Source of the DNA: Diplolepis rosae
Lineage: Eukaryota > Arthropoda > Insecta > Hymenoptera > Diplolepididae
DNA length: 64,000 nucleotides
Direction of reading: 5' to 3'
Assembly (NCBI GenBank): GCA_030998225.1
Contig: JAPYXD010000753.1
Coordinates: 4,092,001 to 4,156,000 of the forward strand
Shown piece after piece: positions 22,201-32,299 of this stretch (positions are counted from its first letter, which is position 1; every line of letters starts with the position of its first letter). Below the pieces are notes generated by a model. It saw only the letters and a list, made by a program, of their open reading frames with translations. It was not told the origin of the DNA and searched no databases. A program made the translations under genes and the position numbers.

Positions 22201-25200
22201 CAGAGAACGTCTAATGTTAGTCCAATTGACGTACGAAAGATGTTTAATGTCCTAAAGAGATCCTAAAAACGTCCTTAAAACACAAAATATCTCTGGAACG
22301 TTATTTGTACTGATATTGAACGACCTGAGAACGTCCTTAGGACGACCAAAGGACACGTGCCAAAAGGCGTCCTAGAAGTGTCCTATAGACATCCTTAGAA
22401 CGTCTTTAGATTTTTTACCCACAGGGCTCGGACTAGTTCCAGATTTTTTGGCATTCGCGTGGAATGAGGCGGAATAAACCGCAATGAAAACTTATCCGAA
22501 TTTGCACCAGGGCAATCATTTATTTTCTTTTATTAGAAAAATAATTACCAGCACTACGTAAGGAAAAAGAGCAGTGAAGTATACAACTTTCCCTGAACTT
22601 TGAACTCCTTTGCTAAGACACAGGAAGACGATGATCCAGGCCAGTAAAAGACAGGCTGCCATTTTAGGATTCACAGAACCCGTTTCCTCGATCCCACGAC
22701 TCATACCCAAGACATGGTTGCTGTAAAATATTATTTATTATTTTTAAAGTTCATTATAAAATAAAATGTTCATCCCCATACAGAAATTTATGTGTTCTAA
22801 TCCAAGCCCAGAACTGGCAACATCTATATTGGCATAGAACGTGGAGCCATGCCAGGACCCGGATACGCATACCGATTATTGCAATATCATATTCTACCTT
22901 GCTGGGTCCAAGTCTGGTATAACGTACCATGGCAAGTCAAACTTCAAAGTCAGGTCATGAAATTAATGCACAGGGCGGAATTTTAATTTTATAGGTTATA
23001 TTACTTGAAGTATTCCTCAGCAGGTGGTTTTCTAACGATGGCTGTAATGTTCTCAATGGTCAGATTCATGGCTGTGAGTTGGGTCGAATTGAGACATTCG
23101 TTCTTGAAATATGTCAAGTTCAATTCCAGGCACATATCGGATATTTCAGGCGTAACACAATCTTCAGTGCTCCATGATGGATCGCATTTGCTCCAAGGTA
23201 ACACACCCCCTCCTTAATTAAAAAAAGAGCAAATTATCATTTTTGATGGCTATATATAACAAAATTCCCAGTTGGCATAACCCTGAGGAAAGTTTCGAAA
23301 AGGAATTCAATTCGAGTGAATCTGAGCTATTCCGAAATCTGCTTCCGAACCAATCCAAAAAACGTTTTGAATCTCGTTTGCTTAAAATCTGTCAAATATC
23401 AATCCGATTCATTCCAGTTTAATCCGAGGCATCAATCCGAATGAATCCGAACCAAGTTTTTAATCCGAGACAATCAGAATTAATCCGAATAAGTCTGATT
23501 TTGGTATGATTATGATTGAAAATTCGGTTTGAAACAATTCGAGCTTGGAATGATTCGGATTGAAAACTTGGTTCGGGTATATTCAGAGTGATGCTTCGGA
23601 TTAAAGTGGAATGAATCGGATTGATTTTCGACCGTTTTTCATCAAACGAGTTACAAAACGTTTTTCGGATTGGTTCGGAATGATTCGCATAGGCTCGGAT
23701 ACAGATATCGAATTAATCGGAATAGTTCTGATTGGATCGTAATGAATTCCTATCCGATACTTTCGCCAGGGTACCTTATTACTGACACCTTTTTTTCGCC
23801 TTTTGCATTCCCACATCAATTAAGATATCGAGTTAAAACTTTGAGTAATTGAGTAAAAAGCACTAAGGAACGTTTGTCTGCTCCTAAATATTTATAATTG
23901 TGATAAAAACATTCCCGAAAAAATTTGTTTTTATAACTATAAAAATTCCCAACTCGGTATCTAATTTTTCATGGAAATGGTGTTATATAAATTGAAATGC
24001 CGATAAGGTAGGAATCTAGTCACGTGGTCTGGTTGATCCAAAGCCTTAATGCTGAATATTGAGAGAAAAAGATTCCAATCAAGAAATCTTTGATTCTTAA
24101 AGAGAGGAATTAAACTCGTGTGGAAAAAAATCGCTAGAGAAGCCTTTCTCTTAAAAGCTTTTTAATCTTCCTAGACAAAAGGTACACCCTTGGGTGAAAA
24201 AGGATGAATATTAGAGACAATGGAAGCGTGTCTACTTTAGAATTTCCACTTATGCAAAATTTCTCACGTAGAAAAAGTTGAGCTTTCATTTCTAGAAATA
24301 TTATTGATAATGAGGTTAATAGAAATATAACAGGATGCTAGAAAGGCTTATTAAAAAGAATTTCAATTTTTTATTTTTTTTACACATTACTATATCATAA
24401 AAATGTCAGGTTCAGCATCCCAGTGGTGACTTGGACATTGGACGTCTTAAGGACGTCGGAGAGACTTGAAAGTCAGGTTTTCCTTCTGGACATCTCATTT
24501 CTAAAAGACGTCTTTAAGACTCAAAACCTACTCAGAATAGCAAAAAATGTTTAAATTTATTTACCATTCGATTAACATTAGACGTCTCAAGAACGTCTTA
24601 CAGAATTCAATCTCAAGTTTCTTCTTGTCTTGAACACATTCAATTCATCACAATAGTCTTTTAAATATGGCATTTCAGTAGGCACGATACATTGCGTCTT
24701 TGGGACGTCCATATCCAATTGATATCTTTCAGACGTTTTATGCCTGAAGGACGTCTTTCAGAAATAGGGCATCCACAAGACATCAATTGGACACACATGG
24801 TCTTCCAAAATACGTCCTTGAGATATCCTAAAAATGACAATTTCCCCATACCACTGGGATGTCCAGAAGACAACAAAAACCCAGAATCTGAAAACATCAA
24901 GACGTAATTACAACGTCTCACATACTTCTAATGTCTCCATAGTCTCTCTTCAAAGCATTAGATGTGCTTAAGACTTCGAAATTTCAGACGTTAAAATTTC
25001 CAAGACGTTATGAGACATCCCGAAGGCGTCCAACGTCTCCGTGCTTACTAAGTACTAATATATTTATTTCAATCGACAATTTTTAGACACTAATTAATTG
25101 CTCTCTCTGAAGAAGCAAAAAATGAATAGTAGAAGTAGATGCTGTCTTACCCACTACGGAAGCAAACATATAGTAGAGCGTCCAAGCGATGATAAGATTA

Positions 25201-28200
25201 TAGTAGAGCATTACTACAGAACTGACTAGCACCATTCCATACCCAACGCCACGAAGCAAAGGGCAAAAACGTTTATAGGCTGCCACTGGTCCCAAACTGG
25301 CATATTGGCCTTAAAATTAATACAAAAAAGTATTAATTTTTATCATTCCTGTTTATTTTGAAATTACAAAAGAAAAGTATCCAGTGGACACAAGGACATT
25401 GGACAACTTTTGGACGTTTTATGTAAAGATGTAGTTAAGACAGAAGACAACAAAAATCTTGACATTGACCTCAAGACGTCTTTGAGACGTCCAGGTGAGT
25501 TCAATAGATGTCGTGGGCATCCCACTTCCGAGAAACGTCCTCTAGACATGATATAGACATAAGACATGAAATAGACAGACATTAACGTCCAAAAGACATT
25601 TATTTCCTCGTGTCCACTCGGTTAGACGTCTTAATGAGATCCTAAGGACTTCAACGTCAGGCTTTCTGCTCTTCTGATTACGTCTTATGTCTATGAGACA
25701 TCCTTAGAACATGAGACCTCATCAGGACGACAAACAGCATGAAATTAGAATCTTCAAGACGTAATTAAGACGTGATAAAATTATAAAAAATAATCATCAA
25801 TAATGCAGAAAATCATTTACTATAATTGGAAAGTCCTGAAGACGTCTTTAGGACCTCTATATTTGGCCAAATGATGTCTTTTAGACGTTTCATACCTCAC
25901 GGACGCCTTCTGGACGTGAGACATACACAAGCTAACAAATGGACAAATACGAAAGTCCTTAGGACGTCTTATGAACGTCCAAAAGACGTTTATTTCCTCG
26001 TGTCCACTCGGTTAGATGTCTTAATGAGATCCTAAGGACTTCAACGTCAGGCTTTCTGCTCTTCTGAAGACGTCTTATGTCTATGATACATTCTTAAAAC
26101 ATGAGACCTCATCAGGACGACAAACAGCATGAAATTAGAATCTTCAAGACGTAATTAAGACGTGATAAAATTATAAAAAATAATCATCAATAATGCAGAA
26201 AATCATTTACTATGATCGTCACATGAGACGTCATCAGGACGATAATCAGCTTGAAATTATAATCTTCGAGACGTAATTAAGACGTAATAAAATTATCAAA
26301 AATAATCATCAAGAATGCAGAACATTATTTACTATAATTAAAAAATCCTAAAGACGTCTTTAGGACGTCCATGTCTGTACAAAGGATGTTTCCTAGATGT
26401 TTTATGCCTCACGGACGTCTTCCAAACATGAGACTTACACAAGCCAGCAAGTGGACAAATCAAGTCCTAAGGACGTCTTCTAGACGTTCCAAAGACTCTG
26501 TCTACTCGGTTTACCCTCTTAATGAGATACTGAGGACTTCAATGACAGACTTTCTGCTCTCCTAAAGACATCTTAAGGTGAAAAGACATTCTTAAGAAAT
26601 GAGACGCCCTCAGTGCAAAACACGGAATGACATTGAAATTATCGAGACGTAACTAAGACGTACAATGACTGCTCGGTCATGATAAGAGTTAATATATCAC
26701 AGGATCAATGTAATAAAGGAAAAAATCAAATTTGCCTGTTCATCTTTGTTATTGAATTTAAAAAAGAAATCTGCAACAAGGTTTATTCATTGTCCGGTAT
26801 CGGATGAGATTTGATCCAGAATATATTTAGTTGTAGAGGAATTTAATTTCAGTCATGAATATACGTCACTGTATAGAGTAACGTTTTGGAACGAGAGACA
26901 TCGATTAAATTTCATAACGAATATCCGGTAGTGTAGGCTCGAATCTCAAGGTGGCGTAGAAGGCACTTGCTTCTCTAACACAATTACACCAAATAAAATT
27001 TCCCGATAGATTCGTTAAATGATCCAAGGGAAAGAGATATTATACATCGAGTTATCGTGACTCGATGAAAAAGCAATTATACTTGATGAGTTTCTTAATT
27101 CAAGGTTGCATGACGCGCGAAAGGTTTCTTATTTTTTGACCACGAATAAAGTCTCTGGCAAAAGTTTCAGAATGGAATTAAATCCGAGCGAATCCGAAAC
27201 ATTCTGAATCAATCCGAAAAACATTTTTAATCTTGTTTGATGCAAATTGGTTAAAACTCAATCCGACTCAATTCGGTTCAATCCAAATGAATCCGAATGA
27301 ATTGTAGCTCGTATTCATATAAACTGAATTTTTAACCCGAATGAATCTGGGGTCGGAATGATTCGGCTTGATTCATATTAAAAACTTGATTCGGATTCAT
27401 TTGGATTGAATAGGATTGATTTTTAAGCAATTTGCATGAAACAAGATTCAAAAATTTTTGTGGATTGATTCATAAAAAGATTTCGGAATAGTTCGGATTT
27501 GATAGGATTGTATTCCTTTCCGAAACTTTTGTCAGGGGTACCTTACATGAAAAATTAAAGATTTCTAAATCCGTTTAAGCATGAAAAAAAATTAAGTATC
27601 CTTTAATACTCTTATACATTAAATGGGATCAATGTACTAAATTAAAATAAAAAAGATTAACATTCCATTCAGGTATGAGATTGAAAATAATTCAATGAAC
27701 GAATTAAGAAAAATACTAAAACCGGAAGTATCATCGATCCTTATTAATTAGAAGAAACAACACATGCTAAAAAGTTCAATTACACCCTCGCAAAATTAGG
27801 AGGTAAGTGCTAATACCAGTCAGTGTTAATAAAAAATATAATAACGTTTCATAATTAGTTTCAATATTGGAAAATAGTTGAATTAAGCTCCATCCTCTTT
27901 TAAATTTCCTATATGGTACCCAAATGGAATTATGGCATAGGAACCCATATAGGATCCCATATGGCAGATAGGATCCCAAAAGGAGCCCATCCGAGAACCA
28001 AGGGTACTCTAAGGGCTTCAATCTCCCCTTGTTAGATCCCAAATGGAAATATAAAATCCTTTTAAGGATCCCAAGTTCCCATGTGGGAACCTCGATGGGC
28101 TTCTATCTCTATGCGAGATTCTAAATAGATTTCTCAGGGTTCCTACACCATAATCCAACTTGGGCGCCCGGCAGGGCATTTTTAGTAAGGCACTCAAAAT

Positions 28201-30090
28201 TTGATAAACTAAAAAAATAAAAATGGTAACGAAAAGGGATTAAAAATTTGCCACACCTAGTGAGAGTTCCATAAACATCAGTGGCAAACCGGCGATGATG
28301 AGCATTATGGTGAATGGAATGAGGAAAGCACCTCCTCCGTTAGAGTAACAGAGATATGGAAATCGCCATACATTTCCAAGGCCAACGCTGTAACCGAGAA
28401 GAGACAAAAGAAAATCGAATTTCCCAGTCCAGGTACCTCGTTCTGGGTGCTCGTCTTCGCCACCCTGAAGAGGTGCTTGGCTGTTCGCCACGGAGTACTT
28501 GTCCTCATTCTGAAAAATGACAAAAATTGTTTTCAAACACTATCATCGAATTCTTATTTACTTTCTCTTTTTGACCTTTATCTATTGTTCAACTTCACAT
28601 TCATGAATTCCCCAATGAAAACTTAACTTCCCAATGGGCACACGATTTTAGAAAGATTTATGTAACATTCTACAAACGTTCTAGGAACATCCCAATGTCC
28701 AATGTCCGAAAGACGTTCATAGAACGTTTTTGGAACGTCTTTCGGACATTGGACATTGGGATGTTCCTAGAACGTTTGTAGAATGTTACATAAACGTTTC
28801 TAATATCGTGTGCCCATTGGGTTTTGACTGAAAAACTATGAATTAGGACTAATTACCCAGTAGGTACACAACCTTGGATATCCTAAAGATGTTCTTTAGA
28901 CGTTACCAGGACGTCTAATGTCAGTCCAATTGACGTACGAAAGATGTCTAATGTTCTAAAGAGATCCTAAAATCGTCCTTAAAACACAAGATATCTATGG
29001 ACTATTATTTGTACTGATATTGAACGTCCTGAGAACGTCCTTAGGACGAACAAAGGACACGTGCCAAAAGGCGTCCTAGAAATGTCCTATAGACATCCTT
29101 AGAACGTCTTTAGGTTTTTTACCCACTGGGTATATAGAACAATAAATTCTAAAGTATACTATTAATTGTTAAGCATTAATTAAATTCTAATGAGTGCTGT
29201 AAATTCGATAAATGTCACAAATAAAATAGAGTCTACATGATAAATTGAATAAAATTGTAGTAATTAATTTTCTAGATCGTAAGAAAAAATAAATATGAAC
29301 AAAATTCCGGAAGGAAATTTTATCCGAATTAATTGAATTGAACTGGAACAAATTGAATTGATTTTTAACCGATTTGCATCGACCGGTATTCAACAAACAC
29401 AGATTGGTTTAGAATGGTTCGGAAACAGATTTCGGAATGGCTTGAAATAGCTCTGATTCGCTGAGATTGAACTCTAATCCAAACATTTTTCATTAAGAAG
29501 TTATCAAACTTTTAACAAATCGCCAAAATGAAATGAATTTAATTTGAATACATAAACGCGGATATCCAATATTACACAATATAACTCAATTTAACCCAAT
29601 TGAAAACAATTTAAGAAATACCTAAACACTTTTTGTATTAAATTAATTACGGATCTGCTCCCTGAATCTAAATTAATGAAGAATTGGCCACTAATTTATA
29701 TTGATGAGAACTCCTACTAGTTATTAGTCATATCTTTACTCTTTACTTCTGTAAACATTTATAATTACTAATTAAATCACTAAAAAATGACTAATAATTT
29801 GTACACTTTTGATCAATATAAATCAGTGACCAATTTTTCATTAATTCTGATTTAGTAAGTATATAGTGATACAAATTTACATTGTGCGAGATAATCCCCA
29901 TGCATGCGTGCAAAATGCGTCGCATATTGAACGCACTCTTTTATTTATCAATACAAAAAGATCCGTGGCAATAGAATTTCATCAAATCGTTGAAATTCAG
30001 AGATTTATTTTTACTAAAAACCAATAAAAATTCATTACTCACGTCCCAGCTATCTAGATAGGGACGAATTCGAGGTGAAGTGTCCTCCAT
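16229..30090 (-). CDS. GlyT: SLC6 sodium-dependent transporter, glycine-transporter-like, complete (10 coding exons)
   Basis: Predicted Na+/Cl- coupled plasma-membrane carrier of 709 aa with 12 helices. Exons (high to low): 30090-30043, 28509-28257, 25309-25151, 23212-23005, 22720-22549, 21397-21041, 20960-20751, 19514-19173, 18831-18618, 16395-16229. All junctions are GT-AG and keep phase. The ATG at 30090 follows AAGAGG and opens [18 protein letters not shown]1 holds [14 protein letters not shown] (residues about 55-68). The large extracellular loop has a Cys pair (163, 172) and four N-glycosylation sequons (about 185-210). TM6 region reads [16 protein letters not shown], as in GlyT2. The tail has an acidic run ([10 protein letters not shown]) and PTADWGP. 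The glycine-transporter subtype is inferred from these motifs; another SLC6 amino-acid carrier is possible. Its introns are crowded with MITEs and three mariner remnants, yet no exon is interrupted. Confidence 0.85.
16500..16811. repeat. GACGTC-family copies in SLC6 last intron
   Basis: Blocks of GACGTCTAGTAGAC, TTTTAGGATATTAGACGT and AAACCGTCTTTCAG words without intact ends. It directly abuts the TTAA element at 16816. Confidence 0.5.
17096..17257. mobile_element. 162-bp hAT-like MITE nested in the mariner
   Basis: The octamer TTACATTC occurs at 17088-17095 and 17258-17265, a perfect 8-bp target duplication. Between them the ends CAGTGATCCCAGAACGTGGG and CCCACGTTCTGCGATCACTG extend to about 41-bp inverted repeats with only two mismatches. 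CAGTG-type ends and 8-bp duplications are hAT hallmarks. No coding capacity. It is GC-richer than its surroundings. Confidence 0.88.
17306..18322 (+). pseudogene. Mariner transposase, one nonsense codon and a 7-residue gap
   Basis: Encodes a DD34D mariner transposase that would cut and paste its own element at TA sites. From ATG 17306 (MSSFVPSK) there is an N-terminal helix-turn-helix pair (residues about 20-110), the WVPHEL-like linker CVPHQLND (119-126), and the catalytic Asp in TGDEKW (156). A TGA at 17894-17896 (codon 197) replaces the second Trp of CVWWDQ; the frame continues unchanged after it with [18 protein letters not shown]. The other catalytic Asps are in RRHDNAPSH (242) and [12 protein letters not shown] (277), 34 residues apart. 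The first Asp is at the same number as in Mos1, while the later two are seven lower, so seven residues are missing just before HDN, where a hydrophobic strand is normal. Inactive as it stands. Confidence 0.9.
18935..19090. repeat. GACGTC-family fragment in SLC6 intron 8
   Basis: GTCTTTAGGACG, AAAGACGTCTTTAGG and related words between SLC6 exons 8 and 9; the left side begins near CCCACTGGGAATTGG. No intact right end. Confidence 0.5.
19591..20402 (+). mobile_element. Internally deleted mariner, 812 bp, TA target
   Basis: TA flanks both sides (19589-19590, 20403-20404). Ends CATAGTGTGATCTGAAAATA and the complement of TTTCTAGATCACACTGTG are imperfect inverted repeats of about 30 bp continuing through AACCGAACTTTT. 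At 812 bp it is well short of a full mariner. It lies in SLC6 intron 7 inside a GACGTC element. Confidence 0.85.
19790..20324 (+). pseudogene. Mariner transposase remnant lacking two catalytic residues
   Basis: Begins [20 protein letters not shown] at 19790, a typical mariner start, then hits a frameshift and stop near 19880. A second readable part ([19 protein letters not shown]) ends in a PHQLN-like linker at about 20030, which joins abruptly to [13 protein letters not shown]. Then follow [20 protein letters not shown] and a C-terminus ending LNGSYFE. The stretch that should carry the first two catalytic Asps (TGDE and HDN) is gone; only the third (PCDY) remains. Confidence 0.85.
21745..22030 (-). 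pseudogene. Mariner transposase fragment (third lineage)
   Basis: The minus strand reads [20 protein letters not shown] from about 22027, continues in frame through [20 protein letters not shown] and ends with [16 protein letters not shown] near 21745. The second catalytic Asp (HDN) is present, but the third is His (SSHY instead of SDY). An upstream stop (TAA) precedes VWW. Its motifs resemble irritans-type mariners more than the element at 17 kb. No inverted ends of its own were found. Confidence 0.8.
22150..22426 (+). mobile_element. 275-bp GACGTC MITE (family A, long subfamily)
   Basis: CCCAGTAGGCATAAAACC to TTTTTACCCACAGGG, nearly identical to 14224-14499. Flanking dinucleotides are AT and CT, so a duplication is not evident here. 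It lies between a mariner fragment and SLC6 exon 5. Confidence 0.78.
23281..23771. mobile_element. Family B MITE in SLC6 intron 3
   Basis: CCCTGAGGAAAGTTTCG at the left and GATACTTTCGCCAGGG followed by TA at the right. The CCGA words of the left half are complementary to the TCGG words of the right half. It starts 68 bp from exon 4 of the SLC6 gene. Confidence 0.75.
23772..24045. repeat. Family C MITE, left end lost
   Basis: Begins within ACCTTATTACTGACACC and ends CACGTGGTCTGGTTGATCCA...AAAGCC before TTAA at 24046-24049. It adjoins the family B element, which may have removed its left tip. Confidence 0.55.
24060..24415. other. SLC6 intron 3 sequence, nothing recognised
   Basis: AT-rich single-copy-looking intron DNA between two repeat blocks. 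Confidence 0.45.
24418..25060. repeat. GACGTC-family copies in SLC6 intron 3
   Basis: Several blocks: CCCAGTGGTGACTTGGACATT at 24419, a paired block about 24670-24860 ending ACCACTGGGATG, and words to about 25050. Short open frames on both strands across 24661-24921 mirror one another because the block is an inverted repeat. Confidence 0.6.
25380..26670. repeat. GACGTC array with a 390-bp tandem duplication (SLC6 intron 2)
   Basis: TATTTCCTCGTGTCCACTCG begins at 25601 and again at 25991, offset 390. The similarity runs on through CCTAAGGACTTCAACGTCAG and AATAATCATCAATAATGCAG; the two units are almost identical over about 230 bp. A third, more diverged partial unit starts near 26222, and TCTACTCGGTTTACC near 26502 marks a further fragment. 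Confidence 0.75.
26680..27150. other. SLC6 intron 2 sequence, nothing recognised
   Basis: Single-copy-looking DNA, slightly GC-richer around 26930-26980. No tRNA-like fold or exon could be supported. Confidence 0.4.
27152..27538. mobile_element. Family B MITE in SLC6 intron 2
   Basis: TCTCTGGCAAAAGTTTCAG at the left and CCGAAACTTTTGTCAGGGG at the right, with the family core TCTTGTTTGATGCAAATTG and its complement inside. Confidence 0.7.
27540..28250. repeat. SLC6 intron 2: ATCCCAAA/CCATATGG repeat at 27895-28160
   Basis: From about 27895 to 28160, words such as AGGATCCCA, CCATATGG and the palindromic AGTTCCCATGTGGGAACCT recur in both orientations, probably a decayed MITE. The rest of the interval is AT-rich without recognisable content. 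Confidence 0.4.
28630..28821. mobile_element. 192-bp near-perfect hairpin MITE (family A), second copy
   Basis: CCCAATGGGCACACGAT to ATCGTGTGCCCATTGGG, almost identical to 14715-14906. TT flanks both sides (28628-28629, 28822-28823). It lies upstream of SLC6 exon 2, in intron 1. Confidence 0.85.
28856..29130 (+). mobile_element. 275-bp GACGTC MITE (family A, long subfamily)
   Basis: CCCAGTAGGTACACAACC to TTTTTTACCCACTGGG, flanked by TA on both sides (28854-28855, 29131-29132). Close relative of 14224 and 22150; only 34 bp from the hairpin copy. Confidence 0.82.
29300..29490. repeat. Family B fragment in SLC6 intron 1
   Basis: CCGGAAGGAAATTTTATCCG to GATTGAACTCTAATCCAAAC: half of a family B element with decayed tips. 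Confidence 0.5.
29495..30042. other. SLC6 intron 1, AT-rich
   Basis: CACTAATTTATATTGATGAG near 29690 faces TTTTGATCAATATAAATCAG near 29805, an imperfect foldback. Otherwise no recognisable content up to the splice donor of exon 1 at 30042. Confidence 0.4.
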
Positions 30091-30640
30091 CCTCTTTTCT
30101 TAGAGGCTACTTCCTCTTTCTTGGGTAAACTACCTCAGATCACTGATTTCTTCTTTTCCTCATGATTGTTGTTCTCAAATTCTCTCCCTTTTTATGAAGC
30201 AGGATGAAGATTGATTTACTATATTCCATTGATGACCAGAAACAATGATTTTGCTCTAACGTGATGCAAGCTCTCTTGTCCTCCGGATGCTGTGAAATTT
30301 TCCCCTCGTGATTTCATCTTTTCTTTTGTCGACGAGGTCATCGCAATAAGAACAGGGGAACTTGGGAGATTTCCGTAATACCCTCTCCTAAACAAAAAAG
30401 AAACACGTTGAATTATTCAATACCAGTGTTGTCACTTTTAGGTAGAGACTAAGATGCATTTGCATTTTTTCCACAACAGATTTCCCATGAAGGCTAAACA
30501 AATTTAAAAGACGATAAAACGCAATACTTTAGGATGCTTATTATTAATAAATTCCTCTTGGAGAATTTTCTCCCCCCTTTGCTCAAACCGGGGCCGGAAA
30601 TAGTCACTAGAACTCCAAGAGTTAAAATCATTTTTGATGA
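30091..30640 (-). promoter_or_regulatory. Presumed 5' leader and promoter region of the SLC6 gene
   Basis: Lies immediately upstream of the SLC6 start codon at 30090. It is purine/pyrimidine-biased (long TCTTTTCTTAGAGG and CTCTCCCTTTTT tracts on the plus strand) and less AT-rich than the introns. No TATA or initiator could be assigned with confidence; the role is inferred from position. Confidence 0.3.
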
Positions 30641-30649
30641 AAGAAAGTT

Positions 30650-30856
30650 CAGTGGGCACGGAGACATTGGACGTCTTTGGGACGTCTTGAGGACTTCAAT
30701 GTTTGGCATTTTGTTGTCTTTTAGACATTCTGAGTCTAAAATAAATCTTTAAAACATATGGAGCCCTCAGGACAGCAAAAAAAGCTGACATACAAGTCCG
30801 CGGAACGTGTTTGAGACGTCTCAAAGACGTCCAAAGTCCCTGTGCCTTTTGGGAAG
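30650..30856. repeat. GACGTC MITE (family A, about 205 bp)
   Basis: CAGTGGGCACGGAGACATTG at the left and CCCTGTGCCTTTTGGG at the right, with GACGTCTTTGGGACGTC and AGACGTCTCAAAGACGTC arms. A good example of the typical unit: end, GACGTC pair, CTTCAATGTTTGGC, central arm pair, mirrored set. Confidence 0.7.
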
Positions 30857-30939
30857 GCAAATTTGGAAAACCTTTAAAAAAATTTTTTTATACACATAAC
30901 CTAACCTGCACAAAGGAATTTCTCTCTGATTAGTATCTT

Positions 30940-32290
30940 TGGAATGTCTAATGCCTAAAAGACGTCTTTAAGACATGAGGCGTCTAGGGAATAGCAAAAC
31001 AACTAAAATTGAAGTTCACAAGACCCCCTTAAGAAGTTCCGACAACGTACAAAATCTCTTTTCTACTTGTTACACAATGTATAATAAAAAATTTAACATT
31101 CCAGGGACGTCATAAAGACGTCTAAGCGATTTTAGTATCAGGCTTTTTTTCTTCTAGACTTTTTCCTCAAAAAACGTCTTTATTACATAAATGTCTCTCT
31201 GAATGGTGTCAATTAGGCGTCTAATGTCTAGAAGACGTCTTTAAGACATAAAACATCCAGAGGATAACAAAAAAACTAACATTAAAGTTCGCAAGACGTC
31301 CTTAAGACATTCCGACAACGTCCAAAATTTCTTTCCTACCTTTCCTACTTGTTACACAATGTGTAATAAAAAATTTAACATACCAGGGACGTCATAAAGA
31401 CGTCTAAGCGATTTTAGTATTGGGCTTTTTTTCTAGAATTTCTCCTCAAAAGACGTCTTTATTACACAAATGTCTCTCTGAATTGTGTCAATTAGACGTC
31501 TAATGCTTAGAAGACGTCTTTAAGACATAAAATGTCCAGAGGACAACAAAATAACTAACATTAAAGTTCGCAAAACGCCCTTAAGACATTGGCACAACGT
31601 CCAATATCTCTTTCCTACTTGTTACACAGTGTGTAATAAAAAATTTAACCTCCCAGGGACGTTATAAAGACGTCCAGGCGATTTTACTATTATGCTTTTT
31701 TTCTTCTGGAATTTTTCTTCAAGAGAAGTCTTTATTACATAAATGTCTCTCTGATTGGTGTCTATTAGACGTCTTATGTCTAGAAGACGTCTTTAAGACA
31801 TAAAACGTCGAGAGGATAACAAAAAAACTAACATTAAAGTTCGCAAGACGTCCTTAAGACATTCCGACAACATCCAAAATCTCTTTCCTACTTGTTACAC
31901 AGTGTATAATAAAAAATTTAACATTCCAGGGACGTCATAAAGACGTCTAAGCGATTTTAGTATCAGGCTTTTTTTCTTCTAGACTTTTTCCTCAAAAAAC
32001 GTCTTTATTACATAAATGTCTCTCTGAATGGTGTCAATTAGGCGTCTAATGTCTAGAAGACGTCTTTAAGACATAAAACATCCAGAGGATAACAAAAAAA
32101 CTAACATTAAAGTTCGCAAGACGTCCTTAAGACATTCCGACAACGTCCAAAATTTCTTTCCTACTTGTTACACAGTGTGTAATAAAAAATTTGACTTTCC
32201 AGGGACGTCATAAAGACGTCCAAGCGATTTTGGTATCCGGCTTTTCGTTCCCTTCTGGACTGTTTTTTCAAAAGAAGTTACAAGGACATG
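30940..32290. repeat. 273-bp tandem array of GACGTC units (about 4-5 copies)
   Basis: The word TTGTTACACA starts at 31067, 31349, 31619, 31892 and 32165 (steps 282, 270, 273, 273). Each unit carries CCAGGGACGTCATAAAGACG, TTTATTACATAAATGTCTC and TCTAGAAGACGTCTTTAAG. The units starting near 31104 and 31923 look identical over about 230 bp while the two between them differ, so copies were exchanged in blocks. Confidence 0.8.
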
Positions 32291-32299
32291 AGAATTTCT

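Larger units (their letters stand above)
21440..22512. mobile_element. Composite insertion in SLC6 intron 5, CCCTGGTGCAA ends
   Basis: CCCTGGTGCAA at 21440 and TTGCACCAGGG ending at 22512 are perfect 11-bp inverted ends, related to family B tips. The block contains CCGA-type words, a decayed mariner fragment on the minus strand and a 275-bp GACGTC element. Flanking dinucleotides do not match, so a single original element is inferred, not shown. Confidence 0.55.

Noticed and set aside
26900..27000. tRNA-like GGCTCGAATCTC near 26935
   Set aside because: No acceptor stem or cloverleaf arms could be paired around it.
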